Positions 1 through 7,011 of a stretch of DNA of 64,000 bases are shown here, one piece after another. Origin of the DNA: Nitrospira sp. Its GTDB lineage: Bacteria; Nitrospirota; Nitrospiria; Nitrospirales; Nitrospiraceae. The stretch lies in assembly GCA_009594865.1 (NCBI GenBank), contig VOPT01000021.1, forward strand, positions 1 through 64,000. The letters run 5' to 3'. Position 1 is the first letter of the stretch; each line of letters starts with the position of its first letter. Below the pieces are notes generated by a model. It was not told where the DNA came from. It was given only the letters and a program-made list of their open reading frames with translations, and ran no database searches. Position numbers and translations under genes: made by a program.

Positions 1-295
1 ATAGAACTACTTTGACCATATAGATCAAGTGAAGCGGGGGCTGCGCCCCCGATCCCCCCGGCCGTCCGGTCCATTGGTCCGGAACGGCCGGGCGGCCTCG
101 TTGGGCGGAATCTTTGCGTGACCAATCTCCGCACGGTTTCAGTATCCCTGTTCTGTTCTCTGTGTTCGTAATCAATGGTGAACCAGAACGGCGGCCAAGC
201 TGACGCATCGCCACCTTTAACGTGGAAGGAGCATCGTTCCCTCTCACCCGTAAAGGATAGTGGACGGGTGACAGGGAGAAATTGATTAGAGTGTT
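1..295. repeat. Non-coding stretch with three strong hairpins
   Basis: No convincing gene. Three inverted repeats are visible. Positions 36-50 form GGGGGC-TGC-GCCCCC. Positions 58-91 form a near-perfect stem starting CCGGCCG and ending CGGCCGG. Positions 238-277 pair CCCTCTCACCCGT with ACGGGTGACAGGG, with one C/C mismatch. The last lies just past the stop of the minus-strand gene at 296-538 and could act as its terminator, although no U-run follows. Next to a putative rolling-circle initiator, hairpins of this kind could also be replication origins; that is inference only. Confidence 0.45.
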
Positions 296-538
296 TCACC
301 GTCGCCCCGTCAGTCCCGCACAGTCGATACAAAGCCAGATTTCGCATGTGACATCATGCTCCCTATAACAAAACCGCACCCACGCTCGTTCGAATTGGCA
401 GAACTCGCAGAGTCGTTCCTTGGTATGTTCGGGACAAAGCCAAGCCTTTCGTGCCCGGTCGTACGTGGTCGCTTCCCGTCCGCAACAGGCCGGACCGAAT
501 AGGCTTGGCTGCTTGAGACTGCATCGATGCCAGATCAT
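296..538 (-). CDS. Small cysteine-rich putative zinc-binding protein
   Basis: An 80-residue protein with ten cysteines, including a CC pair near residue 17, a CEFC pair near the middle and a C-terminal CIDC pair, spaced like one or two zinc-binding knuckles. There is no signal peptide. The start is the ATG at 538, two bases after the stop of the putative replication gene, with GGAGG inside the end of that gene as ribosome binding site, so the two are probably translated together. A longer reading through the upstream gene in this frame is judged spurious. The family is not recognised. Role unknown; in small elements such proteins are often DNA-binding or regulatory, which is inference. Confidence 0.6.
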   Translation of the reverse strand: MIWHRCSLKQPSLFGPACCGREATTYDRARKAWLCPEHTKERLCEFCQFERAWVRFCYREHDVTCEIWLCIDCAGLTGRR

Positions 539-540
539 CC

Positions 541-1254
541 TTACACCTCCTGATAGACGAGTCCCTTCCCCAACACCAGTTGCAGAATGGTGCCACTGAA
601 CCAAATGGGATGCCCCGAGAGCAGATCCTCCCAGGTCTTGATAAAGACAATGCGCGGGATTTCGATCTCGCCCCTGATCCGGCGATACGCGTTCCGGGTG
701 GACCATTGATGCCGCATCTCTTCCCATAGTCGGCTGATGGGAAAGCCAAGCGACCGCTTCCAGGACCAGCACATATTCACGTACCCACATTGATCCTGGA
801 CATACTGGCTAATGACGTAACGGCTCAGACGGTTTCGAGAACGATGACTGGGCTGATAGGCCTTGATCCACACCACCGGAGCCCCATGGAGGGCTTGCCA
901 TTGTGACGAGAGCCATTCCTGCGAGATCCAAAACCGGCGAGCGCGTTCCCCGTCCGGCACACGCCAGGCCCAGAAGATATGGAGGACGCCATGCCCTTCT
1001 TCCGTCCGGACCTGGTAATACTCCAACCCCTGAAACCCCAGCTGGCGCTCAATCCGTTGGCGCAGTTGCTTGTGATGATAGGTCAGCTTCTCCGCATCCC
1101 CGCCTTCTGCCGTGGAGAGCGTCACCCAGAGGACTTGGAACTGGTGGCACTCCCAGAACCACAGCAGCGACCGGACCCGGTGATAGCCTCGTTTCTGCTT
1201 CCTGGTCCATTCCCCGGCGACCGGCTCCCGTCGGAACTCCTTCCAGCGGCTCAT
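541..1254 (-). CDS. Putative rolling-circle (HUH-type) replication initiator
   Basis: A 237-residue basic, tryptophan-rich protein. Three segments in the right order resemble Rep motifs: a hydrophobic strand VLWVTLST near residue 41-48, a histidine pair in GHGVLHIFW near residue 88-96 that could be a divergent metal-binding motif, and a tyrosine-containing helix RYVISQYVQDQ near residue 145-155 resembling the catalytic YxxxK/Y segment. The match is by eye and the histidine spacing (HxxxH) is not the canonical HUH, so this is tentative. Its start overlaps the stop of the upstream helix-turn-helix gene by ATGA, indicating translational coupling. It could instead be an unrelated element-specific DNA-binding protein. 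Confidence 0.4.
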   Translation of the reverse strand: MSRWKEFRREPVAGEWTRKQKRGYHRVRSLLWFWECHQFQVLWVTLSTAEGGDAEKLTYHHKQLRQRIERQLGFQGLEYYQVRTEEGHGVLHIFWAWRVPDGERARRFWISQEWLSSQWQALHGAPVVWIKAYQPSHRSRNRLSRYVISQYVQDQCGYVNMCWSWKRSLGFPISRLWEEMRHQWSTRNAYRRIRGEIEIPRIVFIKTWEDLLSGHPIWFSGTILQLVLGKGLVYQEV

Positions 1255-1460
1255 CGGGCACCTTCTGCTATAGGAATCACCGGCCTCAGGCCGGCAGCCA
1301 GAATCCGTTCCAATTCCTCAATGGGAATCCGCACGGCGCGCACGGATGGCTTCACATAGGCAATTTGCCGTTTCAGGATGTATTTCCTGATCGTGCTTTC
1401 CTTGAGCCCTAACCGGTTCGCGGCTTCTCGAATGGTGATCAATTTTGTACTCGGGACCAT
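1251..1460 (-). CDS. Excisionase-like helix-turn-helix protein
   Basis: A 69-residue protein matching the MerR-like/excisionase (binding domain, excisionase family) pattern: TIREAANRLGLKESTIRKYI forms the helix-turn-helix, followed by a wing region ending in RIPIEELERIL. Such proteins either act as excisionases or as repressors and activators of element genes. The ATG at 1460 is chosen because AAGGAGGTG lies six bases upstream; an in-frame start 27 bases further out lacks such a site. It is the first gene of a three-gene minus-strand operon with the putative initiator and the Cys-rich protein, and an operator-like dyad lies 33 bases upstream. Confidence 0.75.
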   Translation of the reverse strand: MVPSTKLITIREAANRLGLKESTIRKYILKRQIAYVKPSVRAVRIPIEELERILAAGLRPVIPIAEGAR

Positions 1461-1492
1461 CGGGCACCTCCTTAAAGAATGGTTCAAAAATG

Positions 1493-1520
1493 ATCACGGC
1501 TGATATTGTTGAGCCGTGAT
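1493..1520. promoter_or_regulatory. Operator-like inverted repeat in divergent region
   Basis: Perfect 9-bp arms ATCACGGCT (1493-1501) and AGCCGTGAT (1512-1520) separated by 10 bases. It sits between the divergent helix-turn-helix gene (start 1460) and the CGNR-like gene (start 1663). A TTGACA hexamer follows at 1526-1531 on the plus strand. Position and symmetry suggest a regulator binding site controlling one or both directions of the element. A transcription terminator is less likely because no gene ends here. Confidence 0.5.
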
Positions 1521-1662
1521 TCTTCTTGACACCCATTAGCAATCCGGAGGTACACTTGCCAAACACATTCCGGTGAAATCGGCCCTTTCGCACGACACAT
1601 TTTTCGGTGGTGTTGGGATCAAGAAACTCAGGAGGGGTCGGCGTTAAAAAGGAGCCGAAGGC

Positions 1663-2328
1663 ATGAGCGCACAGGGGCACGCGGAACAGGACTTCCAAGT
1701 TGAGTATGAGAAGGCGATGGAGCGGATCCAGACGATGCCGGATGGCGCCGTGGGGTGGGTGCTCCGGTTTTTACAGACCGATCTGGAGGCTTTGACGCCC
1801 ACGGAATGGACGCTGGTAGCGTTTGAGGTCGCAGCCTTTGTGGATGAGACGGGGGAGCGCTATGGCGGGATGGTGGCCCCGGAGAGTGGCTGGAGCGTGG
1901 AAGGCGTGCCTCACGCGAAGAACTATCAGACGATACCCAGTCGCAAAGAAGCCCTGGACATTCAGGCTGCCGTCCTGGAGCACTTGGAGCTCTATTGGCA
2001 CGAAGGCTACACCGAGTTCACGTTTCCGCAGATGACGCTGGTCGTGGTGTCGCCGGGTGAGGGCTCTGACGAGGCCGGGACGGTCATCGTGAGTGCGAAA
2101 CGCAAGGCGAAGGAGTTTGAATACCGGTTTGTCCACCTCCTGGCCCACACGGGGGACTACATCCGGCGTTGTCCGGAATGCGCCACGATCTTTTTCGCGA
2201 TCAGACGCGACCAGCTGTACTGTCAGCCCCGCTGTCAAAACCGCGTCGCGGCGAGAAAGTGGCGCGAGGCTCAGAAGACCGGAGAGCGAAAGGAGAGCCG
2301 CCGTGGCAAGAAAAGCGGGAAAGGATAG
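1663..2328 (+). CDS. CGNR-like zinc-finger protein of the element
   Basis: A 221-residue protein whose C-terminal part contains CPEC (about residue 170), then CQPRCQNRVAARKW about 15 residues later, followed by a lysine/arginine-rich tail. This is close to the CGNR zinc finger (C-x2-C ... C-x3-CGNR) of bacterial transcriptional regulators, here with CQNR. The N-terminal 160 residues are not recognised. AAGGAG lies about nine bases before the ATG. The next gene, the recombinase, starts inside its last codons (26-base overlap), so they are co-transcribed. It is probably a DNA-binding regulator of the element; exact function unknown. Confidence 0.65.
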   Translation: MSAQGHAEQDFQVEYEKAMERIQTMPDGAVGWVLRFLQTDLEALTPTEWTLVAFEVAAFVDETGERYGGMVAPESGWSVEGVPHAKNYQTIPSRKEALDIQAAVLEHLELYWHEGYTEFTFPQMTLVVVSPGEGSDEAGTVIVSAKRKAKEFEYRFVHLLAHTGDYIRRCPECATIFFAIRRDQLYCQPRCQNRVAARKWREAQKTGERKESRRGKKSGKG

Positions 2329-3532
2329 AGGGATTACCCAGAGGAAGGGCCGCAAGGGCTGGTGGGTACGTCTGTATGACAACGGGCGGGAGCGCTGGCA
2401 CCGCTGTGATACCAAATCACAGGCCAAGGCATTGTATGGACGGCTGAAGGCCGATATTCGGGAAGGGACCTATTTCCCAGAAAAATTCGCCCCTCGAAAA
2501 GACATCACGCTCCGGGCTTGGATCAAACGCTACCTCGAAGGAACTGTGAACCGAAACAAAGCTGGCGAAGTACTGTACGGGCGGCGCTGGTCCCTACTTA
2601 TTGGGAGTCGCCTAGTCACCCAGATTACGGTCGATGATCTTCGACGGATTCAAGCCAGAATGCGCGCCAAGATGAAGGTGAATACGAAGGAACCGCAACG
2701 GCTGTGGGCGGATGCCACGATCAACAGACATTTTGCCTTCCTTCGCCATGTGCTGATGCTAGCCGTCAAAGATGACAAGCTGACCAAGAACCCGGTCTCC
2801 AGCCTTAAATTCTTTCCTGAATCCAACAGAACGCGGTTCCTGACGAGTGAAGAACTTGACCGACTGAAGGGCGTAATGCCTCCGGATGACTGGAAGTTAG
2901 TCGCCTTCGCCGTCGAGACCGGGTTGAGACGCGGCGAGCAGTTCTCGCTCCGCTGGAACCAGATTGATCTGGAAAACGAGGTCTTGACCCTGCCTATGCC
3001 AAAGGGAGGCAAAACCCGGCATGTGCCCTTAAGCGAAGGAGCCAAGACCATTCTGAGGTCATTTGACTCGTTTCTCCGGTCGGCTTGGGTATTCCCAGGA
3101 TTAAAGGACGTGGCCCACCCCATGGACAGCCGGGCTTTCCTTCGGCGTTCCTTTGAACCGGGCCTGAGGCGAGCGGGGATCACCGGTGCCTGTTGGCATT
3201 CACTCCGACACACCGCAGCCAGCCGCCGTGTCATGGCAGGCGTCGATCTCGTATCGGTGAAAGAGATCCTCGGGCACCGTGACATTGAGACGACTATGCG
3301 GTACGCGCACCTAGCCCCAGGACATCTTCGAGAAGCCGTGAATCGAGGCAGTCTGAGTGGAACCGTGACCAAAACCGTGACCGAGGAAGAGGAAGAACCT
3401 GAGGAAGAGATACAACTTGTTGATTCTATGGTGCGCCCGGAGGGACTTGAACCCCCAACCCTCGGATCCGAAGTCCGATGCTCTATCCAATTGAGCTACG
3501 GGCGCGCGCGGGGATTAAAACCATGTTACTGA
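2303..3532 (+). CDS. Tyrosine recombinase/integrase reading into tRNA-Arg
   Basis: Site-specific recombinase that integrates and excises the element. The 409-residue reading frame starts at GTG 2303, with AAGGAGAG about six bases upstream, inside the end of the preceding gene. An N-terminal DNA-binding region (KGWWVRLYDNG) and core-binding helices precede the catalytic domain. Its catalytic residues are visible: Arg in TGLRRGEQ, Lys in PKGGKTRHV, His and Arg in HSLRHTAA, His in LGHRDIETT, and the nucleophilic Tyr in MRYAHL. The acidic EEEEEPEEEI stretch follows. The last ~34 residues are antisense translation of the tRNA, so the functional C terminus before integration was probably different. 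An in-frame open frame continues upstream of 2303 but belongs to the previous gene region. Confidence 0.9.
   Translation: MARKAGKDRGITQRKGRKGWWVRLYDNGRERWHRCDTKSQAKALYGRLKADIREGTYFPEKFAPRKDITLRAWIKRYLEGTVNRNKAGEVLYGRRWSLLIGSRLVTQITVDDLRRIQARMRAKMKVNTKEPQRLWADATINRHFAFLRHVLMLAVKDDKLTKNPVSSLKFFPESNRTRFLTSEELDRLKGVMPPDDWKLVAFAVETGLRRGEQFSLRWNQIDLENEVLTLPMPKGGKTRHVPLSEGAKTILRSFDSFLRSAWVFPGLKDVAHPMDSRAFLRRSFEPGLRRAGITGACWHSLRHTAASRRVMAGVDLVSVKEILGHRDIETTMRYAHLAPGHLREAVNRGSLSGTVTKTVTEEEEEPEEEIQLVDSMVRPEGLEPPTLGSEVRCSIQLSYGRARGLKPCY
3429..3505 (-). tRNA. tRNA-Arg (anticodon TCG)
   Basis: A complete 77-base cloverleaf including encoded CCA. The 5' acceptor GCGCCCG pairs with CGGGCGC, followed by discriminator A and CCA. 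The D arm is GCTCAATTGGATAGAGC. The anticodon stem TCGGA/TCCGA holds the loop CTTCGGA, giving anticodon UCG for Arg CGA codons. The T arm contains GGGGGTTCAAGTCCCTC. Its 3' end is the inferred attachment site of the element to the left and lies inside the antisense recombinase reading frame. Confidence 0.97.
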
Positions 3533-3589
3533 GGGGAAGTCAAGAAATGCCCAAGAGCCCCTGCTGTTTTACCTCCGGACTCAGCGGGC

Positions 3590-4108
3590 TCATTGGCCCG
3601 GCTCTTGTGGTATCAGCCTAAGAATGCGTTCAGCCACCTCGGCCGTGGAGACGCCGTCCGTCGAAACCACATGGGCGGCGGCGGCCTGATACTTGGGCGT
3701 CCGTTCGGTCAACACGTCACGAATCTCTTCGGTGAAGGATTTGGTCCCTGTCAGCGACGGCCGCTGTGAATCGCCGCCGATCCGGCGTGTGATGGTGTCC
3801 ACGGTCGCGGTCAGCCAGACCAACATGCCGTTCTTTTGCAACACCGCCACATTCTCCGGCCGGAGAATGGCGCCGCCGCCGGTATCGATGATCAACCCGT
3901 CTCGGGCGGCAAAATCCCGGCAGACGGCCGACTCCAGATCCCGAAAATGATCCCAGCCGTATTGCTTGACGATTTCAGGCACAGGGAGGTTGGCGCGTTT
4001 CACGATCTCAGCATCCGTCGAGACAACCGTGCGGCCGAGCTTGCGGGCGAGCACTTTGCCCACCGTGCTCTTGCCGGTTCCACGATACCCGATTAGTACC
4101 AGATTCAT
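3590..4108 (-). CDS. aroK: Shikimate kinase
   Basis: Phosphorylates shikimate at the 3-hydroxyl with ATP, step five of the shikimate pathway, in the cytoplasm. The 172-residue length is normal. Walker A is GYRGTGKSTVGKVLA near residue 8-22. The shikimate-binding region contains DTDAEI-like STDAEIVKR, the arginine of FRDLES, and DTGGGAIL near residue 76. The lid region contains QRPSLTG. It follows aroE on the same strand with a 66-base gap, so two consecutive shikimate-pathway steps are encoded together while aroA and aroF lie in the operon at 19-29 kb. Confidence 0.96.
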   Translation of the reverse strand: MNLVLIGYRGTGKSTVGKVLARKLGRTVVSTDAEIVKRANLPVPEIVKQYGWDHFRDLESAVCRDFAARDGLIIDTGGGAILRPENVAVLQKNGMLVWLTATVDTITRRIGGDSQRPSLTGTKSFTEEIRDVLTERTPKYQAAAAHVVSTDGVSTAEVAERILRLIPQEPGQ

Positions 4109-4174
4109 CGGGGGTTCCAGGCCGGAAAAGTTGCGGTCGCCACTCGGACTTGCGAGCAGAGAAGGGCTGATTCG

Positions 4175-5029
4175 TTAGACAAACCGCGACTCCAATACAT
4201 GCCGCATAATATCGACAGGAGCCGGCTGCTTCGTCCATAACTCAAATTGCAGCACGGCTTGATTCAGAAACATCTCCAACCCTGAAATGGTCCGACACCC
4301 GCCGGCCTTTGCTTCCTGGAGCAGCTTGGTTTCGCGGGGGTTGTAGACGATGTCCATTACCGTGAGCTCCGGCCTGAACAGATTGGCGGGCACACAGGAC
4401 TCATCAATCTTGGGCGACATGCCGACCGGCGTACAGTGAATCAACGTGCGGACATGTGGAACCCAATTACGCAACATGTCCAGAGTCAGCGGTCCGTCTT
4501 CGACGGACACGCCCGTCTTGTCGCGCAGATCCTTCACCAGCTTCTGCCGCTCCGCGTCTTCGATCCCGAGAATAGTCATCCCCGCGAGGCCCGTCCCGGT
4601 GGCCAATGCAAACGCAATGGCGCGAGCGGCCCCGCCGGAGCCGAGAATCAACACCCGATGCCCATCGAGCAGCGCGCCCCCTTCCTTCAAGGCCCGCAGC
4701 GCCCCCGACGCATCCGTGTTGTAGCCTTTGAGTTTTCCCTCTTCGGCCACGATCGTGTTAATCGCGCCGATGTGCTTGGCCGTAGGTTCCACCTCATCAA
4801 GGAACGGAATGGCCGCCACCTTGTGTGGAATCGTCACGCTGAATCCCCGCGCATTCCCCAAGGCCCGTATGCCTTTCAAGGCGTCGCCGAGGGCTTCTAC
4901 GCGAAAGGCCAGATACACCAGATCCAGGCCCATTTTCTGAAAAGCGGCATTGTGAATCGCCGGCGACAGCGAATGCTCGACCGGATTCCCGATGATGCCG
5001 CACCATTGAGTGTGAGGTGTAATGTCCAT
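4175..5029 (-). CDS. aroE: Shikimate dehydrogenase (NADP+)
   Basis: Reduces 3-dehydroshikimate to shikimate with NADPH. Substrate-binding motifs GNPVEHSLSPAIHNAAF near the N terminus and TIPHK with the catalytic lysine are intact, as are NTIVAEEGKLKGYNTD and the nucleotide-binding LGSGGAARAI. The ATG at 5029 (284 residues) is preferred because AGGA lies upstream and the protein then begins a few residues before the family core; a GTG at 5065 would add 12 residues. It lies between an SDR gene (63-base gap) and aroK on the same strand. Confidence 0.95.
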   Translation of the reverse strand: MDITPHTQWCGIIGNPVEHSLSPAIHNAAFQKMGLDLVYLAFRVEALGDALKGIRALGNARGFSVTIPHKVAAIPFLDEVEPTAKHIGAINTIVAEEGKLKGYNTDASGALRALKEGGALLDGHRVLILGSGGAARAIAFALATGTGLAGMTILGIEDAERQKLVKDLRDKTGVSVEDGPLTLDMLRNWVPHVRTLIHCTPVGMSPKIDESCVPANLFRPELTVMDIVYNPRETKLLQEAKAGGCRTISGLEMFLNQAVLQFELWTKQPAPVDIMRHVLESRFV

Positions 5030-5092
5030 ACGCGAGGTTCCTGCTTCGTGCACCATGATGCCCACGCCCTGCCCGGCGCGGGAAACTGCCGA

Positions 5093-5854
5093 CTATCCCT
5101 TGCTGATGGTCATGCCGCCATCGATCGGGAAGGTGCCGCCGGTGACCCAACTCGATTCGTCGGAGGCCAGATACAAGACCATCTTGGCGACTTCCTCGGG
5201 CTTCCCCGGGCGACGAATGGCGTACTGCGACATGATGGGTTCCAGGCTGGCCGGATCCGCCATGAGTGGCGCCGCCATCGGCGTATCGACCAACCCCGGG
5301 TTCACCGCATTGCACCGGATGTTGTCTGACGCATAATCGACGGCCAAGGATCGGGTCAACGCATCCAAGCCACCTTTGGATGCGGCATAGGCCGACAGCC
5401 CGCGAATGCCAATCAGGCTGGCCACGGTGGAAATATTCACGATCGACCCGCCGCCGGCCTTGATCAATTCCGGGATCGCCGCCCGCGTCATCCTGAACAC
5501 GCCCGTTAAATTGATGTCCAACACTTTGGCCCAAGTCGCATCGTCTGTCTCGTGCAGCCGCTTGCCGAAGTCGCCGATGCCGGCATTGTTCACCAGAATG
5601 TGCACTTTGCCGAACGTGCGGGTGGTCTGCGCCACCACGTCCTGCACATGGGCCTCATCCGTGACGGACCCGACAACGGCCAGCGCTCGCCCCCCGTTGA
5701 CCCCGATGCCCTTCACGACACGGTCGAGTTCTTCCTTGCGACGACCGGTGACGACGACATGCGCCCCTTCATCCGCGAATAATTTGGCGATGGCTTCACC
5801 GATTCCTGCATTGCCACCGGTAATGATGGCCACTTTTCCCTGTAACCGATTCAT
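5093..5854 (-). CDS. SDR-family NAD(P)-dependent oxidoreductase
   Basis: A 253-residue classical short-chain dehydrogenase. It shows the Rossmann motif TGGNAGIGEA, the NNAG motif (VNNAGIGDF), the active-site serine in VNISTVAS, and YAASKGG containing the catalytic Tyr and Lys. The end NPGLVDTPM and the C-terminal ..TGGTFPIDGGMT are typical of the FabG/3-oxoacyl-ACP reductase-like group. The true substrate cannot be told from sequence: a stand-alone member in a non-fatty-acid context may act on other 3-hydroxy or sugar compounds. The start codon overlaps the stop of trmI by four bases (ATGA), indicating translational coupling. Confidence 0.85.
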   Translation of the reverse strand: MNRLQGKVAIITGGNAGIGEAIAKLFADEGAHVVVTGRRKEELDRVVKGIGVNGGRALAVVGSVTDEAHVQDVVAQTTRTFGKVHILVNNAGIGDFGKRLHETDDATWAKVLDINLTGVFRMTRAAIPELIKAGGGSIVNISTVASLIGIRGLSAYAASKGGLDALTRSLAVDYASDNIRCNAVNPGLVDTPMAAPLMADPASLEPIMSQYAIRRPGKPEEVAKMVLYLASDESSWVTGGTFPIDGGMTISKG

Positions 5855-6729
5855 GCCGTTGCGTCCTCCCCCTCCTGCTCCTCATCCTCTTTCTCGGCCG
5901 CCGCTTCCGTCTCGACGGTCTTGTTGGGACGCGACCACCAGCCCTCTTCGACTTTCCTGGCCACAGTCAAAAACCCCGAGTGCGCCACCATGCGATGGTC
6001 GGGGCGGACACTGCGCCCTTGGATCGACCAGGTCCGCAGCAGGGTTTCAAAGGTTTCGATATTGCCGAAGACCGAGGTGCGTTCCAGCGCATCAACGGTT
6101 TGCATCACTTGCGGGATAGTCGGCACAAAGCTCAAATAAATGCCGCCGGAGCGTAAGACCTTCGCCGCATGCGGCACGACCTGCCAGGGTTCGGGCAGGT
6201 CCAGCACGAGGCGATCGAACGGACGGCCGTCCTCGAGGAGATCAATCCCCTCATAAGCGTTCTTTCGCATGGGCATCAAGGTGGACACCGGCCCCATGTA
6301 GCGTTCGATATTCGTCAAGGCGGTGCGTGCGAAGTCATCCCGCGCCTCATAGGTCACGACCAGCCCGGTGGGACCCACGGCGCGTAACAAGGCCATCGTG
6401 AGCGCTCCAGAGCCGGTTCCTGCCTCGAAGACCCGCGCGCCCGGATACACATCCGCCCACATGGGAATCAACGACAGGTCCTTGGGATACAACACCTGCG
6501 CCCCGCGGGGCATTTTGAGGACATACTCGCCGAAGGTCGGCCGCAAAGCGAGAAATCGCTTACCTTTCGACAGGGTCACGATCGACCCGTCGGGCTTGCC
6601 GATCAACTCGTCGTGCCCAATCGTCTCGCCGCTGAAGTGATAGATATCTCCGGCCTTCAAGGTCAGGGCGTACTGCCGGCCCTTCTTATCGACCAGATGA
6701 ACGCGTTCCCCGTTTTGTAGTTGTGACAT
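5851..6729 (-). CDS. trmI: tRNA (adenine-N1)-methyltransferase TrmI
   Basis: SAM-dependent enzyme forming m1A58 in the tRNA T loop. The 292-residue protein has the family's N-terminal beta domain (GERVHLVDKKGRQYALTL), then YPKDLSLIPMWADVYPGARVFEAGTGSGALTMALL, which carries SAM-binding motif I. DRLVLDLPEPW, the conserved DxPxPW motif, contacts the adenine. A glutamate-rich C-terminal tail (EKEDEEQEGEDA) is additional. It is the first gene of a minus-strand run trmI-SDR-aroE-aroK and is overlapped by the SDR gene. Confidence 0.93.
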   Translation of the reverse strand: MSQLQNGERVHLVDKKGRQYALTLKAGDIYHFSGETIGHDELIGKPDGSIVTLSKGKRFLALRPTFGEYVLKMPRGAQVLYPKDLSLIPMWADVYPGARVFEAGTGSGALTMALLRAVGPTGLVVTYEARDDFARTALTNIERYMGPVSTLMPMRKNAYEGIDLLEDGRPFDRLVLDLPEPWQVVPHAAKVLRSGGIYLSFVPTIPQVMQTVDALERTSVFGNIETFETLLRTWSIQGRSVRPDHRMVAHSGFLTVARKVEEGWWSRPNKTVETEAAAEKEDEEQEGEDATA

Positions 6730-6808
6730 AGGTCGGCATTCTAGGAGATGGCCGACGCGTTTTCAACCGAACCGCCGATGAACCAGCGCCTCACACGCCA
6801 CCGATCCC

Positions 6809-6836
6809 TTGACAGTTCCGCGAGCATCCCTATCTC
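6809..6836 (+). promoter_or_regulatory. Probable sigma-70 promoter of the sigma-factor gene
   Basis: TTGACA at 6809-6814 and TATCTC at 6831-6836 with 16 bases between. This lies in the 282-base divergent gap between trmI and the sigma-factor gene and would give a leader of about 170 bases. The leader holds a short hairpin and a possible 61-codon upstream frame beginning at 6903 after a GGAGAG site, which overlaps the sigma-factor start; whether it is translated is unknown. Confidence 0.5.
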
Positions 6837-7011
6837 AGAAGGGAAAGAAATCTGAACGGCTGCATGTCCTCGTAGTATGAGCAAGGACAGCCGGAGAGCG
6901 GGATGAAGCGACGAATCCTTTTTGCTGCTCTGGTCTCCTACACAGGAGAGGGGATCGTCCTCAAGAGTTTCCGTGGCCAACCATCCCCTGGACGGGGAAG
7001 AGGGGTGATAC

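Larger units (their letters stand above)
1..3505. mobile_element. Right end of an element integrated at tRNA-Arg
   Basis: A tyrosine recombinase gene runs directly into the 3' end of a tRNA-Arg gene, the usual arrangement when an element has integrated into a tRNA 3' end. The genes left of the tRNA (recombinase, CGNR-like zinc-finger protein, helix-turn-helix protein, putative HUH replication initiator, tiny Cys-rich protein) are typical of small integrative plasmids or phage satellites and unlike the housekeeping genes to the right. The tRNA 3' end faces the element, as expected. No second copy of the tRNA 3' end was seen in 1-295, so the left attachment site should lie beyond the window. 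Element type (integrated plasmid, satellite, filamentous-phage relative) cannot be decided from this part. Confidence 0.7.

Noticed and set aside
2093..2302. An in-frame extension of the recombinase
   Set aside because: This part lies within the CGNR-like gene; GTG 2303 has a strong ribosome binding site, and the extension has no matching domain.
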